A DNA stretch of 64,000 bases from Aquarana catesbeiana (Eukaryota > Chordata > Amphibia > Anura > Ranidae), in assembly GCF_042186555.1 (NCBI RefSeq), contig NC_133326.1:441490147-441554146 (forward strand). Reading direction: 5' to 3'. The notes under the pieces are model-generated. The model searched no databases. It was not told where the DNA came from and saw nothing but the letters and a program-made list of their open reading frames with translations. Every line of letters begins with the position of its first letter. Position 1 is the first letter of the stretch. A program made the position numbers and the translations under genes. Positions 33,354 to 46,366 of this stretch are shown piece by piece.

Positions 33354-34181
33354 TGTGACAGAACCCACTGCCACTGTGTGTTTTGGAGGGAGCTGTGGGC
33401 TGGCCTCCTACCCACAGACTATGGCCCAGCAGAGAACGGTAGATTTGGAGGGCTATTTGCCATCTCCCACCACTAGGAGAAGATGCCAGCTCCAAACATT
33501 TGTGTACGTGGTCGCCGGTTCATTGGAACCAGATAAACGCGGTATCTGTGGCCGGGATCGTGGAGTCGTTCCCGGCTACTTAAACCTATTGTCCTGGCTG
33601 GGCTAAATATATACTTTTTATTCCACAAACAATGTACTTTTAGCTGATAAAGGCATATGCAAGATTGCAGTATGCCTAAAGCGTAGGGCTACGAAATTTG
33701 GGGACAAAATGGCATTGGGATAATGTAATGAAGGTCCCTATATCAGCTGCATCCCATCTCCCCTTCTTGTTATTGTGTTTACGTATGTTATGTCATGGCA
33801 CATGGACAAAAGGTGTGGATACACATCCCAGTGGGGGATGTGTAAGAAAGGGCTGCCTGCTTATCATAATCCCTTTGTGTTTGAACTGTACTTTCCGTTT
33901 TAATGTACAAGTGTTGCGTTCCCATTGGTTCTTCCTTGTCCCCTACCCCCTCTATGACAAGGCTAAGGGGAGTGTCTCTAACTGTGTTTAAAGGTGTATG
34001 TTTTGTACTTAATAAACAGTTTATGCTCTGTATGTTTAACCCTCAACATCTGTGTGGTTTGCCTCGTGATTGGGGGGTTAAGGGGTGGTTATGGTGAGTC
34101 TGCCAGCTGCAGGTGCATTTGGAGAAAAGGAGACACAGGTCTGGCAGAGGTGCCCAGCCGGGGTATCCAGGATCCATCACA
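33354..34181 (+). repeat. 3' LTR of the older element
   Basis: About 828 bp from TGTGACAGAACCC to CCATCACA, giving matching TGTGA/TCACA tips, preceded by a polypurine tract. It has an AATAAA signal near 34010. The segment GGCCTCCTACCCACAGACTA at about 33401 is the uninterrupted version of the site into which the young element inserted. The CR1 begins just after it. Confidence 0.75.
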
Positions 34182-34217
34182 GTATAATCCCCAATCCTCA
34201 TTAAATTAGTGGGTAAG

Positions 34218-35137
34218 ATGCCCAGTGGGTGTGGCGATGCGACTCAGTGTACATCTTGCGGCATGTATGCATTCCGTGATCATCTGAGGGTACTGCTGTG
34301 CAAAATGTAAGCACATTGTTTCCCTGGAAGCCCAGGTTCTGAATCTAGGGAAGCAACTGTCAGCACTGAGAAGACCCTCCATACTAAAGGAGAGCTGGGA
34401 ACGTACCCGGCAGGTACCGTCAGGGGCCAGCACAGAGGTGGGTGGAGACAAAGAGGTGCAGACACTAGAAAAGAGTAGATGGGTGACAGGAAGGGTAGAG
34501 GGGAAAGTGCCAGGGAGGCCAACCCTGGGCTAGAACATCACAATTAGTATGCCCTGTTGAGTGACATTAGGGAAACCAGTCAGGAACCAGCACTGCTGGA
34601 GCTGAGGGACTCCTCTAGCTGCAAGGGGAAGAACTTTAATGAGAGTGGGGAGAAGCGAAGGGAAAGGAAAGGCAGATTCTGGTGGTAGGGGACTCAATTT
34701 TTAGAAGGACAGAGAGGGCAATCTTTGACAAAGAACTGAAGTGCCAAACTGTATGCTGTCTATCGGGGGCTTGGGTTTGGCACATCACGGATCTGGTGTA
34801 CAGATTACTGGTAGGGGCCGGGGAAGACCCGGCTGTCATGGTGCACGTTGGCACCAATGACAGTCAGAGGCAGATGGAGTGTCCTGAAGAACGATTTTAG
34901 GGACTTGGGAGCTATATTGAGGAAAAGGACCTCCAAGGTAGTATTCTCAGAAATACTACCAGTACCTCGAGCCACACCAGAAAGGCAGAGGGATATTAGG
35001 GAAGCAAACAAGTGGCTGAGGAGCTGGTGTAATAAGGAGGCCAGTTCTATAGAAGAGACAGACTGCACCCAAATGAGGTGGGTGCAGATCTGCTGAGAGT
35101 GAAGATGGCTGAAAAGTTAGAGGGGCTTTTAAACTAG
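34218..35137 (+). pseudogene. CR1 ORF1 relic with Cys-rich motif and SGNH esterase-like domain
   Basis: From the ATG at 34218 there is a Cys-rich segment (CGDATQCTSCGMYAF, then LCKMCKHIV after a stop) and a helix with VSLEAQVLNLGKQL. At 34680-34870 comes an esterase-like domain with VVGDSIFRRTE (GDS block) and VMVHVGTND (the GTND block), known in CR1 ORF1 proteins as an SGNH hydrolase fold. A frameshift near 34870 leads to GAILRKRTSKVVFSEILPVP and the ORF1 end GLLN at 35137. The role of the esterase in CR1 is unsettled. The stops make this a pseudogene. Confidence 0.8.
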
Positions 35138-35321
35138 GCGACGGGGGGTCCAGAGGTAGAGATAGTCAGCGCGAAACATATTACAGAGGGTAGTATTGGG
35201 GACATTAGTGGTAGGTTGACTAAAGCACATAAACCCGAGGTAAGTATAGTAACAAGTCCTATTTGCAACCTTAAAAACACCCAATAAGAAGACAGTATGC
35301 GACTGGTCTAAACTACATGGC

Positions 35322-36578
35322 ATGTTCACCAATGCTAGGAGCCTGGCGGACAAGATGGGAGAACTAGAGATACTGTTGTACGAGGAGGATTTTGATTTGA
35401 CAACCATTCAAGGATATTCCCTGTATCGCAGGGATAGAGAGGGTGAAAAAGGGGGAGGGGTATGCCTGTATATAAAAAAATATGTACAAGTGAATGTGAG
35501 AGGTGACATCACTAAGGAAGCTAGGGAGGAGGTGGAATCCTTATGGGTAGAGCTCCAAAGGGATGAAACTAAGGGGAAAGTAATACTGGGAGTATGCTAT
35601 AGGCCCCCTAACCTGAGGGAAGAGGGGGAGACGGACCTCCTATCACTATTTGGATTAGTGGCAAGGATGGGAGGTGTCGTCATAATGGGGGATTTTTATT
35701 ATCCAGACATAGACTGGGCGGAAGGAACGGCGCATTCATCTAAGGCTTGCCAGTTCCTAAATGCCTTGCAGGACAATTTCATGGGTCAGGTGGTAGAGGC
35801 ACCAACTAGAGACAAAGCATTACTAGACCTATTGATTACCAACAATACAGACCTGATCATGGATGTGGAAATAAGGAGCAATTTAGGGAACAGGGATCAC
35901 AGGTCAATTAGCTTCAGTATAAATCACACAAATAGGAAACATAAGGGGAATACAAAGATACTGAATTTCAAAAGAGCCAACTTCCCTAAACCACAAACCT
36001 TGCTAGAGGATAAAAATTGGGATAAAATCTTAGGAACAAAGAACATGGAGGAGAGATGGGTTTGCTTTAAGCATATTAAATAATGACATTAGCCAGTGCA
36101 TACCACTGGGAAATAATCTTAAAAGAGCAAACAAAAGTTCTGGATGGCTTAACACCAATGTAAAAATGCATATAAAAGCAAAAGAGAAGGCCTTCAAGAA
36201 ATACAAGGCTAAGGTATCATCAGCATTCAGACATTACCAAGAATGCAACAAGAAATGTAAGGGTGCAATTAGGGTGGCTAAGATGGAACACGAAAGACAC
36301 ATAGCGGAGGAGAGCAAAAAAAATCCCAATAAATGTTTTAAGTATATAAACAGTAAAAGAGTGAGGACAGACCATATTGGCCCCATAAAGAATGAGGAAG
36401 GGAATCTACTTACACAAGATGGTGAAGGTATTGAATTTATTTGTCTCCTCAGTCTTCACGAGGGAATCGGGAGGCTTCAGTAACCAAAACTGCAGTGTTT
36501 ATCCTCATGACACATCACAGGAAGCACCCCAATGGCTAACAGAGGACAGAATTAGAAATAGACTTGAAAAACTTAACA
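35322..36578 (+). pseudogene. CR1 ORF2, endonuclease part
   Basis: The first frame (35322-36083) is an apurinic-type endonuclease: MFTNARSLADKMGELE, GGGVCLYIKK, ILGVCYRPPN, VVIMGDFYYPDIDW (usual GDFN) and NLGNRDHRSISF (usual SDH). It changes frame near 36065 into the linker MHIKAKEKAFKKYKAKVSS and ERHIAEESKKNPNKCFKYIN up to about 36480. The sequence then runs to the TTAA at 36579, where the piggyBac enters. The remainder is at 59995. Confidence 0.85.
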
Positions 36579-37656
36579 TTAACCGGTTCCGGACCAGCCG
36601 TGGCAGTTATACTGAGGCAGATTGGCACGGCTGCGTGAAGCGTCGTAGCTATACGATCGGATTTGCTTCAGAATCGATTAATGCCCAGGCCAATGGTATC
36701 TGGCCTGGACCTGGTGATCGGTCCTAGTGAATGAAATCCTTCCCCTGCATGTGTAAGTGTAAACACAGCAGGGGAAAGGATGTCATCTCCCCTCGTGGAA
36801 CTCGTTTCCATTCCAGAGAGAGGAGACATCTCACAGTAAGTGCACCAACACAACTCTGAAACCAGTTCATGTAGGTACACTTTTCACCCCCCAGTTAACC
36901 CCTTCACCCCCTGTCACTGTGTCACCCAGTGCAGTGTTCATTTTTTTTTATTATCACTATACTGGTGTCATTAGTGACAAAAATTAGTGATAGGCCCAGA
37001 TAGGTCTAGGGACCCCCCTAATAAAGGTTTAACCCCTTGATCACCCCCTGTCACCGGTGATCACTGTATTAGGGTGACGGGTGATGCTGGTTAGCTATTT
37101 TTTTTTTATAGCATCAGGGCACCCACCATATATTACCTCGATAAAGGTTTAACCCCCTGATCACCCGGCCGGTGATATCAGTTAGGCTTTAGTGTCAGAT
37201 AGGGTCTGCGTTGCTCCAGGCAGCGTCAGATTAGTGCCAGTAGCGCTAACACCCACGGGCGAACCATACACCTCCCTTACTAGTATAGTGTCTGAACGGC
37301 TCAATATCTGATCTGTTCAGATCTATACTAGCGTCCCCAGCAGTTTAGGGTTCCCAAAAATGCAGTGTTAGCGGGATCAGCCCAGATACCTGCTAGCATC
37401 TGCGTTTATCCCCTCCGCCCAGCCCACCCAAGTGCAATATCAATCGATCACTGTCATTTATAAAAACACTAAACACATAACTGCAGCGTTCGCAGAGTCA
37501 GGCCTGATCCCTGCGAACGCTAACAGTTTTTTTCGAAGCAGTCACTGACAGTCAGGAGCTCTTTTTCCTGTGAGTCTCACTACTGTACCAGTAAATTTAG
37601 AGACCAAAATGTCAAATCGAAGGTACAGTAGTGAATAGGCCTACACGTTTCTGAGC

Positions 37657-39296
37657 ATGACAGGTAGTGAAGAGGAAGTCACCCATCTGTCAGATTCAGG
37701 CTCAGAATATGAACCGGTAGACAGCAGCGTTACCCTGACCAATAGCTCTGATGACGGAGTAGTGGTCCCTGCCAAGGTCAGGCGTACCCGACCCCGTTTT
37801 TCTGCTGTAGTTGACAAACACAGGCCCGTCAAGCGCATAGTGCCCTTCCTGCTGCATTTGCCAATCCTAATTGGGAGCCCACCACTTCTGCAGCACCCGT
37901 ACTTCCCCATCCACTGGCCAACCCGGAATTCAGGTGGAACAGTTGATTTTATGTGACTTGATTCTTATTTGCTGTTTTTCATGGAAGATCTCTACAGATC
38001 TATTGTGGACCAAAGCAATTTGTATGCTGGTCAATTCATCACCGCTAATCCCCAGTTGACCCTTGCCAGAGATTGGAGACCTATTATGGTCTCCGAATTT
38101 AAGACCTTCCTGGGCCTATCCCTCCTCATGCGCGTTACTAAAAAGAGTGAGTTGCAGTCATATTGGTCCACTGACCCAATTCAACATATGCCATGTTCTC
38201 TGCCTCCTTGACCAGGACATGATATGAGCAGATCTTGCAGCTCATGCACTTCAATGATAATAAACTCTGTCGTCCTCGGGGTGTCCCTGGATACGATCGG
38301 CTCTACAAAATTCGGCCCCTCATAAACCACTTCAACCAACGTTTTACAGCCTTGTTTACGCCTGATCAAGTTGTCTGCGTTGAGTCCCTGATTACGTTTT
38401 CTGGCGCTTGTGTATCAAACAGTATCTTCCCAGCAAGTCTGCCAGATATGGGGTCAAGATGTATAAGCTCTGTGACAGGGCAACAGGCTATACATATAGT
38501 TTTATGGTTTACGAGGGAAAAGATAGTTACGTAGAGCTGGAGAACTGCACAGACTACATAGGGAGCGCTGGTAAGATTGTGTGGGACTTGGTGTCACCCT
38601 TATTCGGAAAGGGGTACCACTTGTATGTGGACAATTATTACACGAGTGTGACACTTTTTAGTCACCTTTTTGATTATGGAATTGGCGCATGTGGCACCAT
38701 GCGATCTAATCACCGGGCTTCCCCCAACAGCTTGTAGAATCCCGACTTAGATGGGGGGAGAGAGCCTGCTTGAAGTGTAATAATTTGTTAGCAGTGAAGT
38801 GGAGGGATTCACGGAATGTTTTTTGTTCTGTCCTCCCTTCACGCAGATACAAAGTCAAAATTCCTACAGCGACTGGTGTTGTGGAGAAACCCCTCTGTGT
38901 CCACAAATACAACCTTAATATGGGAGGGGTGGACCTCAACGACCAGTTGTTGGCGCTGTACCTAATTACACGTAAGGCCAGACGCTGATACAAAAAAAGT
39001 GTCTGTGTACTTATTTCAATTGGCTCTGCTGAATGCTTTTGTGCTATACAAAGCTTCAGGACGAACTGGATCCTTCCTCAAATTCCAGGAAATGCAGTAA
39101 GCCGGCTGCATGGGAGGCATTTTCCGTATGTCCTCCCTGGTACCCCTTCCCAAATACCACCCCAAAGAAGGTGTTGTGTCTGCAGAAAACGCGATTTAGG
39201 CGTGACACCTGCTTTTTTTGTTCCTCCTGTCCTGACCAACCTGGTCTCTGCATCAGTGACTGTTTCAAACGCTACCACACACTAGTAGAGTATTAG
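37657..39296 (+). pseudogene. piggyBac transposase relic, copy 2
   Basis: Starts MTGSEEEVTHLSDSGSEYEP, an acidic N-terminus, then KVRRTRPRFSAVVDKHRP. After frame changes near 37850 and 38210 it gives FMEDLYRSIVDQSNLYAGQ and FKTFLGLSLLM. Around 38375 the first catalytic block reads VCVESLITFSG: the Asp expected before Glu (VDES) is missing, an in-frame loss of one codon. The second Asp is in YHLYVDNYYTS (about 38625), the third in MGGVDLNDQLL (about 38930). The C-terminal Cys-rich tail shows CRKRD-like pieces and FFCSSCPDQPGLC, ending HTLVEY at 39296. It is inactive through frameshifts and loss of the first Asp. Confidence 0.85.
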
Positions 39297-39639
39297 TGTA
39301 GGGTACAGCACTGCATACTAGCACAGGGTCTTGAAAGATGAAATGGCCATCACATTTTGAGAGACCCTAATCTGCAACGTTCAGTTTACAGTTTTTATAA
39401 AATTAGTATAAAAAATAGTGGGAAAAAAACACACAAAAAAATAAATAAAAAAGCCAAAAATAGTTGTGGTTTTATTTTTCTTCTCTCTCTCTCTCTATCT
39501 CTCTATTGTTCTTTTTTATGTTCCCTCTCTACTGTCCGCTCTATTGTTCGCTCACTATTGTTCTATATCTATTGTTCTCTCTCTGTTTTATTTTTACTAT
39601 GTTTTATTGTATTCGCTTTGCAGGTATGGTGTGTCTTAC

Positions 39640-40450
39640 TGTTATACTGTAATGCAAGTTTGTTTTATTGTTAACCATCATTTGCTTAGCAGGTACGCCA
39701 TTCAGCTGCAGCACGGGTTTATTTATTCTGACAGCAACAGCGTTTGCTTCCATGATACATAAAGTCGTGACTCCAGCGCTGTCGGAGGTGATTTCACCAC
39801 CACAGTTAAAAAAAAAAATGGTGCATGTATGCCCATCATTAGAAGTGGGTGAATGAAGGGCGGTATGCTAATGGTGGGCATACCCACCGATCAATCTTTT
39901 TTTTTTCCGTTCAGCCCACAGGCTGCATGAAAAAAAGAACATTACAATGTTCTTTACAGTTAAAAAAAAGAGCATATATGCGGAAGCATGGGGGCAGGGG
40001 AGGAGGAGCGATTTGCTCCTAACATTAGGGGCAGATTGCCCCCATGCTTCGGCATATATTTTTTAGGCACAGATTGAGTCAAAAAATGTTTTATGTTTAC
40101 TATGTTTTATTGTATTTGCTTTGCAGGTATGGTATGTCTTACTGTTATACTGTAATGTAACTTTGTTTTATTGTTAACCATCATTTGCTTAGCAGGTACG
40201 CCATTCAGCTGCAGCACTGATTTATTTATATTGTCAGCAACAGCGTTTGCTCCCACGATACGTAAATCAACGACTCCAGCGCTGTAGGTGATTCACCAAC
40301 ACGGTTAAAAAAAAATGGTGCATGTATGCCCATCATTAGATGTGGGTGAATGAAGGGCAGTATGCTAATGGTGGGCATACCCACCGATCAATCTTTTTTT
40401 TTCCGTTCAGCCCACAGGCTGCATGAAAAAAAGAACATTACAATGTATGC
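39640..40450. repeat. Internal direct repeat of piggyBac copy 2
   Basis: Two copies, about 490 bp apart, contain GTCTTACTGTTATACTGTAA, GGTACGCCATTCAGCTGCAG and ATGGTGCATGTATGCCCATC. They correspond to the duplication in copy 1 at 3900-4300. Confidence 0.75.
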
Positions 40451-40824
40451 CCAACAAGGACCAGCGATGTACTGGTACGTTGATGGACTTTGAGTGGTTA
40501 TACCAGAATGATGCCTGCAGGTTTAGGTATCATCTTGGTATCAATATTTTCAGCCAGCAGTAGGCTTTCATCTAAAAGCAATCCTAGTGGCTAATTGGCC
40601 TCTAGACTGCTTTTACAAGCAGTGGGAGGGAATGTCGCCATTGGGAAATTGGGAAAGCATTTTATCACACCGATCTTGGTGTGGTCAGATGCTTCGAGGG
40701 CAGAGGAGAGATCTAGGGTCTAATAGACCCCATTTTTTTCAAAAAAGAGTACCTGTGGTTAGAAGAGTGGGTAATGTGTGACATAAGCTTCTAAATGTTG
40801 TGCATATAATGCCAGGAAAGTTCA

Positions 40825-42050
40825 CCCCCCCCCCCCCAAATAACCCCTTTTTGGAAAGTATACACCCCAAGCTATTTGCTGATAGGCATGTTGAGTCCAT
40901 GGAATATTTTAGTATATAATTTTTTTTTTTTTTTACAGAAAGTTGTCACTAAATGATATATTGCTCAAACATGCCAGGGGCATATGTGAAATTACACCCC
41001 AAAATACATTCTGTTGCTTCTCCTGAGTACGGCGATACCACATGTGTGAGACTTTTTGAAAGCCTAACTGCGTACAGGACCTCGAAAACCAATCACCGCC
41101 TTCAGGCTTTCTAAGGGCGTAAATTTCTGATTTCTATCCTCACTGCCTATCACAGTTTCGGAGGTCATGAAATGCCCAGATAGCATAACCCCCCCAAATG
41201 ACCCCATTTTGGAAAGTAGACACCCCAAGCTATTTGCTTAGAGGCATGTTGAGTATTTTGCAGATCTCGCTTTTTGTCACAGTTTTGAAATTTGAAAAAA
41301 GAAACAAGATACATTTTCCTTTCTTTCTTCATTTTCAAAAACAAATGAGAGCTGAAAAATACTCACCATGCCTCTTAGCAAATACCTTGGGGTGTCTACT
41401 TTCCAAAATTGGGTCATTTGGGGGAGGGGGGGGTTGTGCTATCTGGACATTTCAGGGCCTCCATAACTGTGATAGGTAGTGAGGAGTAAAATCACCATTT
41501 TACGCCCTTAGAAAGCCTGAAGGCGCTGATTGGTTTTCGGGGTCTTGTACATGGCTAGTCTCACACATGTGGTATCGCCATACTCGGGAGAAGCAGCAGA
41601 ATGTATTTTGGGGTGTAATTCCACATATAACCATGGCATGTTTGAGCAATATATCATTTAGTGACAACTTTGTGCAAAAAAAAAAAAAAGTTTGTAATAT
41701 TCCCGCAACTTGTGGCAAAATATAAAATATTCCATGGACTCAACATGCCTCTCCACAAATAGCTTGGGGTGTCTACTCTCCAAAATGGGGTTTTGGGTGG
41801 GGTTGTGCTATCTGGGCATTTTATGGCCTTCGAAACTGTGATAGGTAGTGAGGAGTGAAATAAAAAATGTACGCCCTTAGAAATTCTGAAGGCGGTGCTT
41901 GGTTTTCGGGGTCCTGTATGCGGCTAGGCTCCCAAAAAGTCTTGCACGTGGAATCCTCATACACAGGAGAAGCAGCAGAATGTATTTTGGGGTGTAATTC
42001 CACATGAAACCATGGCATGTGTGAGCAATATATCATTAAGTGACAACTTT
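40825..42050. repeat. Subterminal inverted-repeat block of piggyBac copy 2
   Basis: The same units as at 1465-2560 occur forward (about 40850-41250) and reversed (about 41390-42050). Shared markers are GGAAAGTA-ACACCCCAAGC and AAATGATATATTGCTCAAAC. The block ends at the L1 insertion site. Confidence 0.7.
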
Positions 42051-42064
42051 GTGTAATTTTTTTA

Positions 42065-42081
42065 TTTTTTTGTCATTTTTC
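42065..42081. repeat. Target-site duplication of L1 copy 3, left
   Basis: TTTTTTTGTCATTTTTC, identical to 59436-59452. The 17-bp match brackets the whole L1 with its nested hAT. Confidence 0.9.
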
Positions 42082-42659
42082 TTGTACAAAGGGTTTTATT
42101 GATCAGAAATATCAACATATCAATACAGATATACAATGAAGGACACATTGTGTGTACATACTCAAGTAGATCATAGAATTACAAATATAATGATCTAGGA
42201 CACTAGGATCTGTATCAGATCACCAGGTTACAGTTGGATTCTTGTAATATCAGCAAGCAACAGTAACATGGCGAGACGCTGAGTTCCGCCACTTTATGAA
42301 TATAGTTGCAGAACTTTGTATAACATTTGTGGTGAGAACTCAGAACAAAAAGATAAATGTAAAATATAACTTATTAATGTGGAAATAAAGAAAAACAACA
42401 GATATTTGCAATTTGGTTCACAATATGTGTCTAAGCCCAACAGGGCATGGCATATCCTGTGGGCTATAAAGGCTTAGAAAGGAGAAGGTAAAAAGAAGGA
42501 ATAATAGGGGGGAGAACCAGAAAGAGGATGAAATAAGAGTATAGGATATAGAGAAAGGGAAAGAAACAGGGAAAGGAAACTGAAGAGAGGGGGGAGTCCA
42601 TGGGGTGGGGAGGATGGAGATATACTAGAGAGAGAGAGTAATGTGGAATCAAACCGGGA

Positions 42660-45600
42660 GGGGTGGGAATACGCTAGCCACGGCTGTCAGATTCGAAGAA
42701 ATCTATCGTGTGTATCTGATGCCACGGCTGTCAGTTTGTCATTAACCATGATATCATTTACGCAATTTTTAACTGCCTCGAAGCTGAGAGCCGGGGTCTT
42801 CCAGGCCTTTGCTATGGTTAATTTAGTTGCAGTAAAAATATGAGACGCCAAGTGGCGTTCTGGTCTTAGTAATTCTATGATCAGTTTCCCCAAGATAGCT
42901 TCAAAAGGATCTCTTTTTATATTGTTATTGAAGAGGTTACGAAGCAATGCATAAACTCTGACCCATAGTCTACATACCTTGGGGCACTGCCACCAGATGT
43001 GTGCCATCGTACCCTCTCGAGAACACCCACGAAAGCACAAAGGGGAATATGTTGGGATAAAACTAGCTAATCTGGCTGGGGTGTAATACCATCTATAAAG
43101 TACTTTATAGGCATGTGATAGTCATGACCTGCCAATCCTCTGGGTCCAGTCTCCTCCCCAATTCCGCCTCCCACTGAAGGTGACATGGTCTCAGGGGTGG
43201 TCTCTTGGAGCCTTTTATGGCTGTATATATTAAAGAAATCAAACCCGAGGACTGGGGTCGTGATCTACAAAGGCTTTCGAATGGAGTTAACATATAGGGG
43301 ATTGGTTGAGATTTTATGAGAGTTTGGAGGAAGTGTCGGATTTGTATGTAGCTGTAGTGTTCCCTGAGGGGGATGTTATAGGAGGAACATAGGCCTGCAA
43401 ATGGGATGATCTTGGTAGGGGGTAAACATAGAGTGGACATCAGTAAAGCCATTTTCGGTCCACCATGAAAATTGCAATGGATTATCGCGTCCAGGTGGAA
43501 ATAATGGACACTGGAGAAGGCGCAGTAGGGGGAGGTGAGGAGAGATTAAGCCCGCAGAATATTTGACTGAGTCCCATAAGCGAAGAGATTGGGCCAAGCA
43601 TGGACCTATAGTGGTTGGGCGATGGGCTTGAGGGAGCCAAGGGAGGGAGGCCAATGGTATCGGGTGCGAGTCCACCATATCAATAGTTGCCCATAGTGGC
43701 ATTCGCTGTTTCTCATGAAGATGAGATAGTGGTACAATGGCCGCTGCTGTATAGTAAGCTTGAAGGTTGGGAACCGAGAGGCCACCATTGATCCTACGGT
43801 CATACAGCACTTGCCTTTTAATCCTGGGTTTTATTGAGCCCCAGATAAATTGCATAATTTTGCGTTGATGTATGCGGAGAACATAAGAAGGAACCTGGAC
43901 CGGTAAGACCCGAAAATAATATAGCAACTTTGGGAGATAAGTCATACGGATGGTTGCAATCCTTCTGAACCAGGACAGTGGAAGGGTGGACCAGGAGGAA
44001 AGCACAGCCGTCAATTTTCAAAATAATAAAGGAAAGTAGGCTTGGTATAGGCCTGATTATTTTGGAGTGAGCCGAATCCCAAGGTAGGGTAATGCTGCCA
44101 ACCATTGGAAAGGGAATGTAGATTGTAGGGCTTCCAATTCTGAGGGGGAGAGGTTGATTGACATTGCTCTGGATTTGGTGGGGTTGACTGATAGGCCCGA
44201 GAAGGTGGCAAAAGTATCTAAAAGTGAAAGCAGATTCGGGAGGGAGATTCTTGGTTTAGTGATGGTCAGCAGACTGTCATCCGCAAATAAGAATAACTTA
44301 TGCGAAGTGCCCGCCACCTCCACTCCCGCTATATCCAGATGGGATTGTATGGCCTCCGCCAGGGGTTCAAGTACCAAAATAAATAAAAGTGGGGAAAGTG
44401 GGCAGCCTTGACGGTACCCCTTTTAATAGGGAAGATATTTGACTCAAACCCGCAGTATTTCATTTTGGCTTGAGGGGAGTCCTAGATAGCAGAAACCCAT
44501 CGCGTAAAGGAGGCACCGAATCCATAGCATTTAAGTACCTGTATCAAGTAGGGCCACGACAACGTGTCAAAAGCTTTGTTGATATCTAATGACAAAAACA
44601 TTGTTTCTAGGGACCTGTTATGGACAATGTGCTGTATTTGGAGGAGGCGCCTTATAGCGTCACCAGCCTGTCTTCTTGGGACAAAGCCCACTTGATCCTT
44701 TTTTATCAGACGTGGTAAGAAGGAATTGAGCCGGTTGGCTAAGATTTTGGTTAAAATTTTCATGTTAATATTAATTAGTGAGATTGGCCGGAAGTTAGCC
44801 CACGATGAATGATCCCTGTCAGGTTTAGGGATCATAACAACGTTGGCAGTCAGCAAATTGGATGTAAATAAGCGACCTTCCTTAACTGAATTATACATAT
44901 TTGTTAAGTGAGGAGCAATAACATCTGCTATTTTCCGGTAGTAGTGCCGTAAAGCCATCTGGGCCAGGTCTTTTACCCACCTTCAATTCCTTAATACACT
45001 GGAGGACTTCCGAGACTTGTATGTCCCGATCCATCAGGGATGTATGGGATTCAGACAAGGAAGGTAGAGAGAGACTGGTCAAAAAGGTGTCAAGGCCTTG
45101 GGTGGTAGAATAATCGGGTGCAGAATATAGTTTAGTAAGGCGATACCGGAATTCTTCCAGAACTCGCTGGGGGTTGCCGGTGAGAGTATTGTGGCGGGTA
45201 CGTAGTGTAATGGGAGCGAATTTTGGGGCAAAGGTTCGCAATCTATTGGCCAACATTGCATTTGTTGGCTTTGACATACCATTTTTGTTGGGCCCATCGT
45301 AAAGTGCGTTCCGCCTCGTCCATCAAACATAAATCAAGCTCTGTGCGGGCCTTATCTAAAAGTTTGCGGTTAGCGGGGGTGGGGAATTGTTTAAAGGTTT
45401 TTGCTATTGCCTCCATTTTAGACTCCAAATCTTGGCGTACCTGTGCCCTCTCCCTTTTGTGTTTGGACGCCAGGCGGATAATGTGGCCCTTTAGAACTGC
45501 CTTGTATGCTTCCCACAATGTGACAGGAGACGAAACTGATCCTGAGTTAAAGTTAAAATATTCTACAGAGGCCTTATGGATGTCTTTAAGAATCTCTTTG

Positions 45601-46366
45601 TAGGACAAGAGAGTCATTCATCACCCAGGGGGAGAATTGTGCTTTACTGAGTAGAGAATTACAAACCGTGAGGATGGGGTCATGGTCCGACCATGGAGCT
45701 GACAATATAGAGATTGATTCTATAAAGGGAAGGTGTTTGCGAAGAACGAACATATGATCAATTCTGGAATGAGAGTGATGAGGGTGGGAGTAATGGGTGT
45801 AATCCCTACCCAAAGGATGAAATTCCCTCCAAACATCTACTAAATCGTGGTTTTGCAGTGAATGTAAAAATGTTTTAGCAGTTGGGGAAGGGAGTTTGTG
45901 ATCCGAAGGATAATTGTCTAGGGAGGGATTCAATGTCACATTAGAGTCACCTGCCAAAAGCAATGTGCCTCTCTGGTGAGACCTCAACAGGGCACAGACA
46001 TGGGTCAGGAAAGGTCCCAGATTTTTATTCGAGACATAATCGGTCATAATCGTAACCTCAGAATCTTGGATAGTTCCCAGGAGAATTGGGTACCTGCCAT
46101 TTGGATCTGCTATTTGTTTACTGCAAGTAAATGGGACCAATTTGCGTAGAGCGATCATGACACCTCTTTGTTTAGTAGGAGCATTGGCCAGAAAGACATG
46201 GGGGTAATTCCGCCGCAAAATATTTGAGATAGCAGGAGGAAGCAAAATGAGTTTCCTGCAGACATGCAATGTCTATTTTTTGTTGTTTGAGGTATTTAAA
46301 AACCTTGACCCATTTCTGAGGGGAATTCATGCCCTGGACATTCAGGGACAACCAGTTTAGGGTCAT
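42660..46366 (-). pseudogene. L1 ORF2 (endonuclease and reverse transcriptase), copy 3
   Basis: Starts at 46366 with MTLNWLSLNVQGMNSPQKW and CLQETHF, then changes frame near 46230. The endonuclease continues with LLLAGDSNVTLNPSLD (about 45950), HSRIDHMFVL and PWSDHDPILT. The reverse transcriptase shows KVGKRPGPDGFTAL (about 44960), NVVMIPKPDRD, FLSLDINKAFDTLSW (about 44590), QGCPLSPLLF (about 44400) and KLFLFADDSLL (about 44290). The C-terminal Cys-His motif is CFRGCSREGTMAHIWWQC (about 43035). Breaks lie near 46230, 45600, 45270, 44950, 44480, 44020, 43430 and 43080. It is inactive, but all catalytic blocks are still readable. Confidence 0.87.

Noticed and set aside
34680..34900. Stand-alone esterase gene
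   Set aside because: The GDS and GTND blocks are the esterase-like domain of CR1 ORF1, followed in place by CR1 ORF2.
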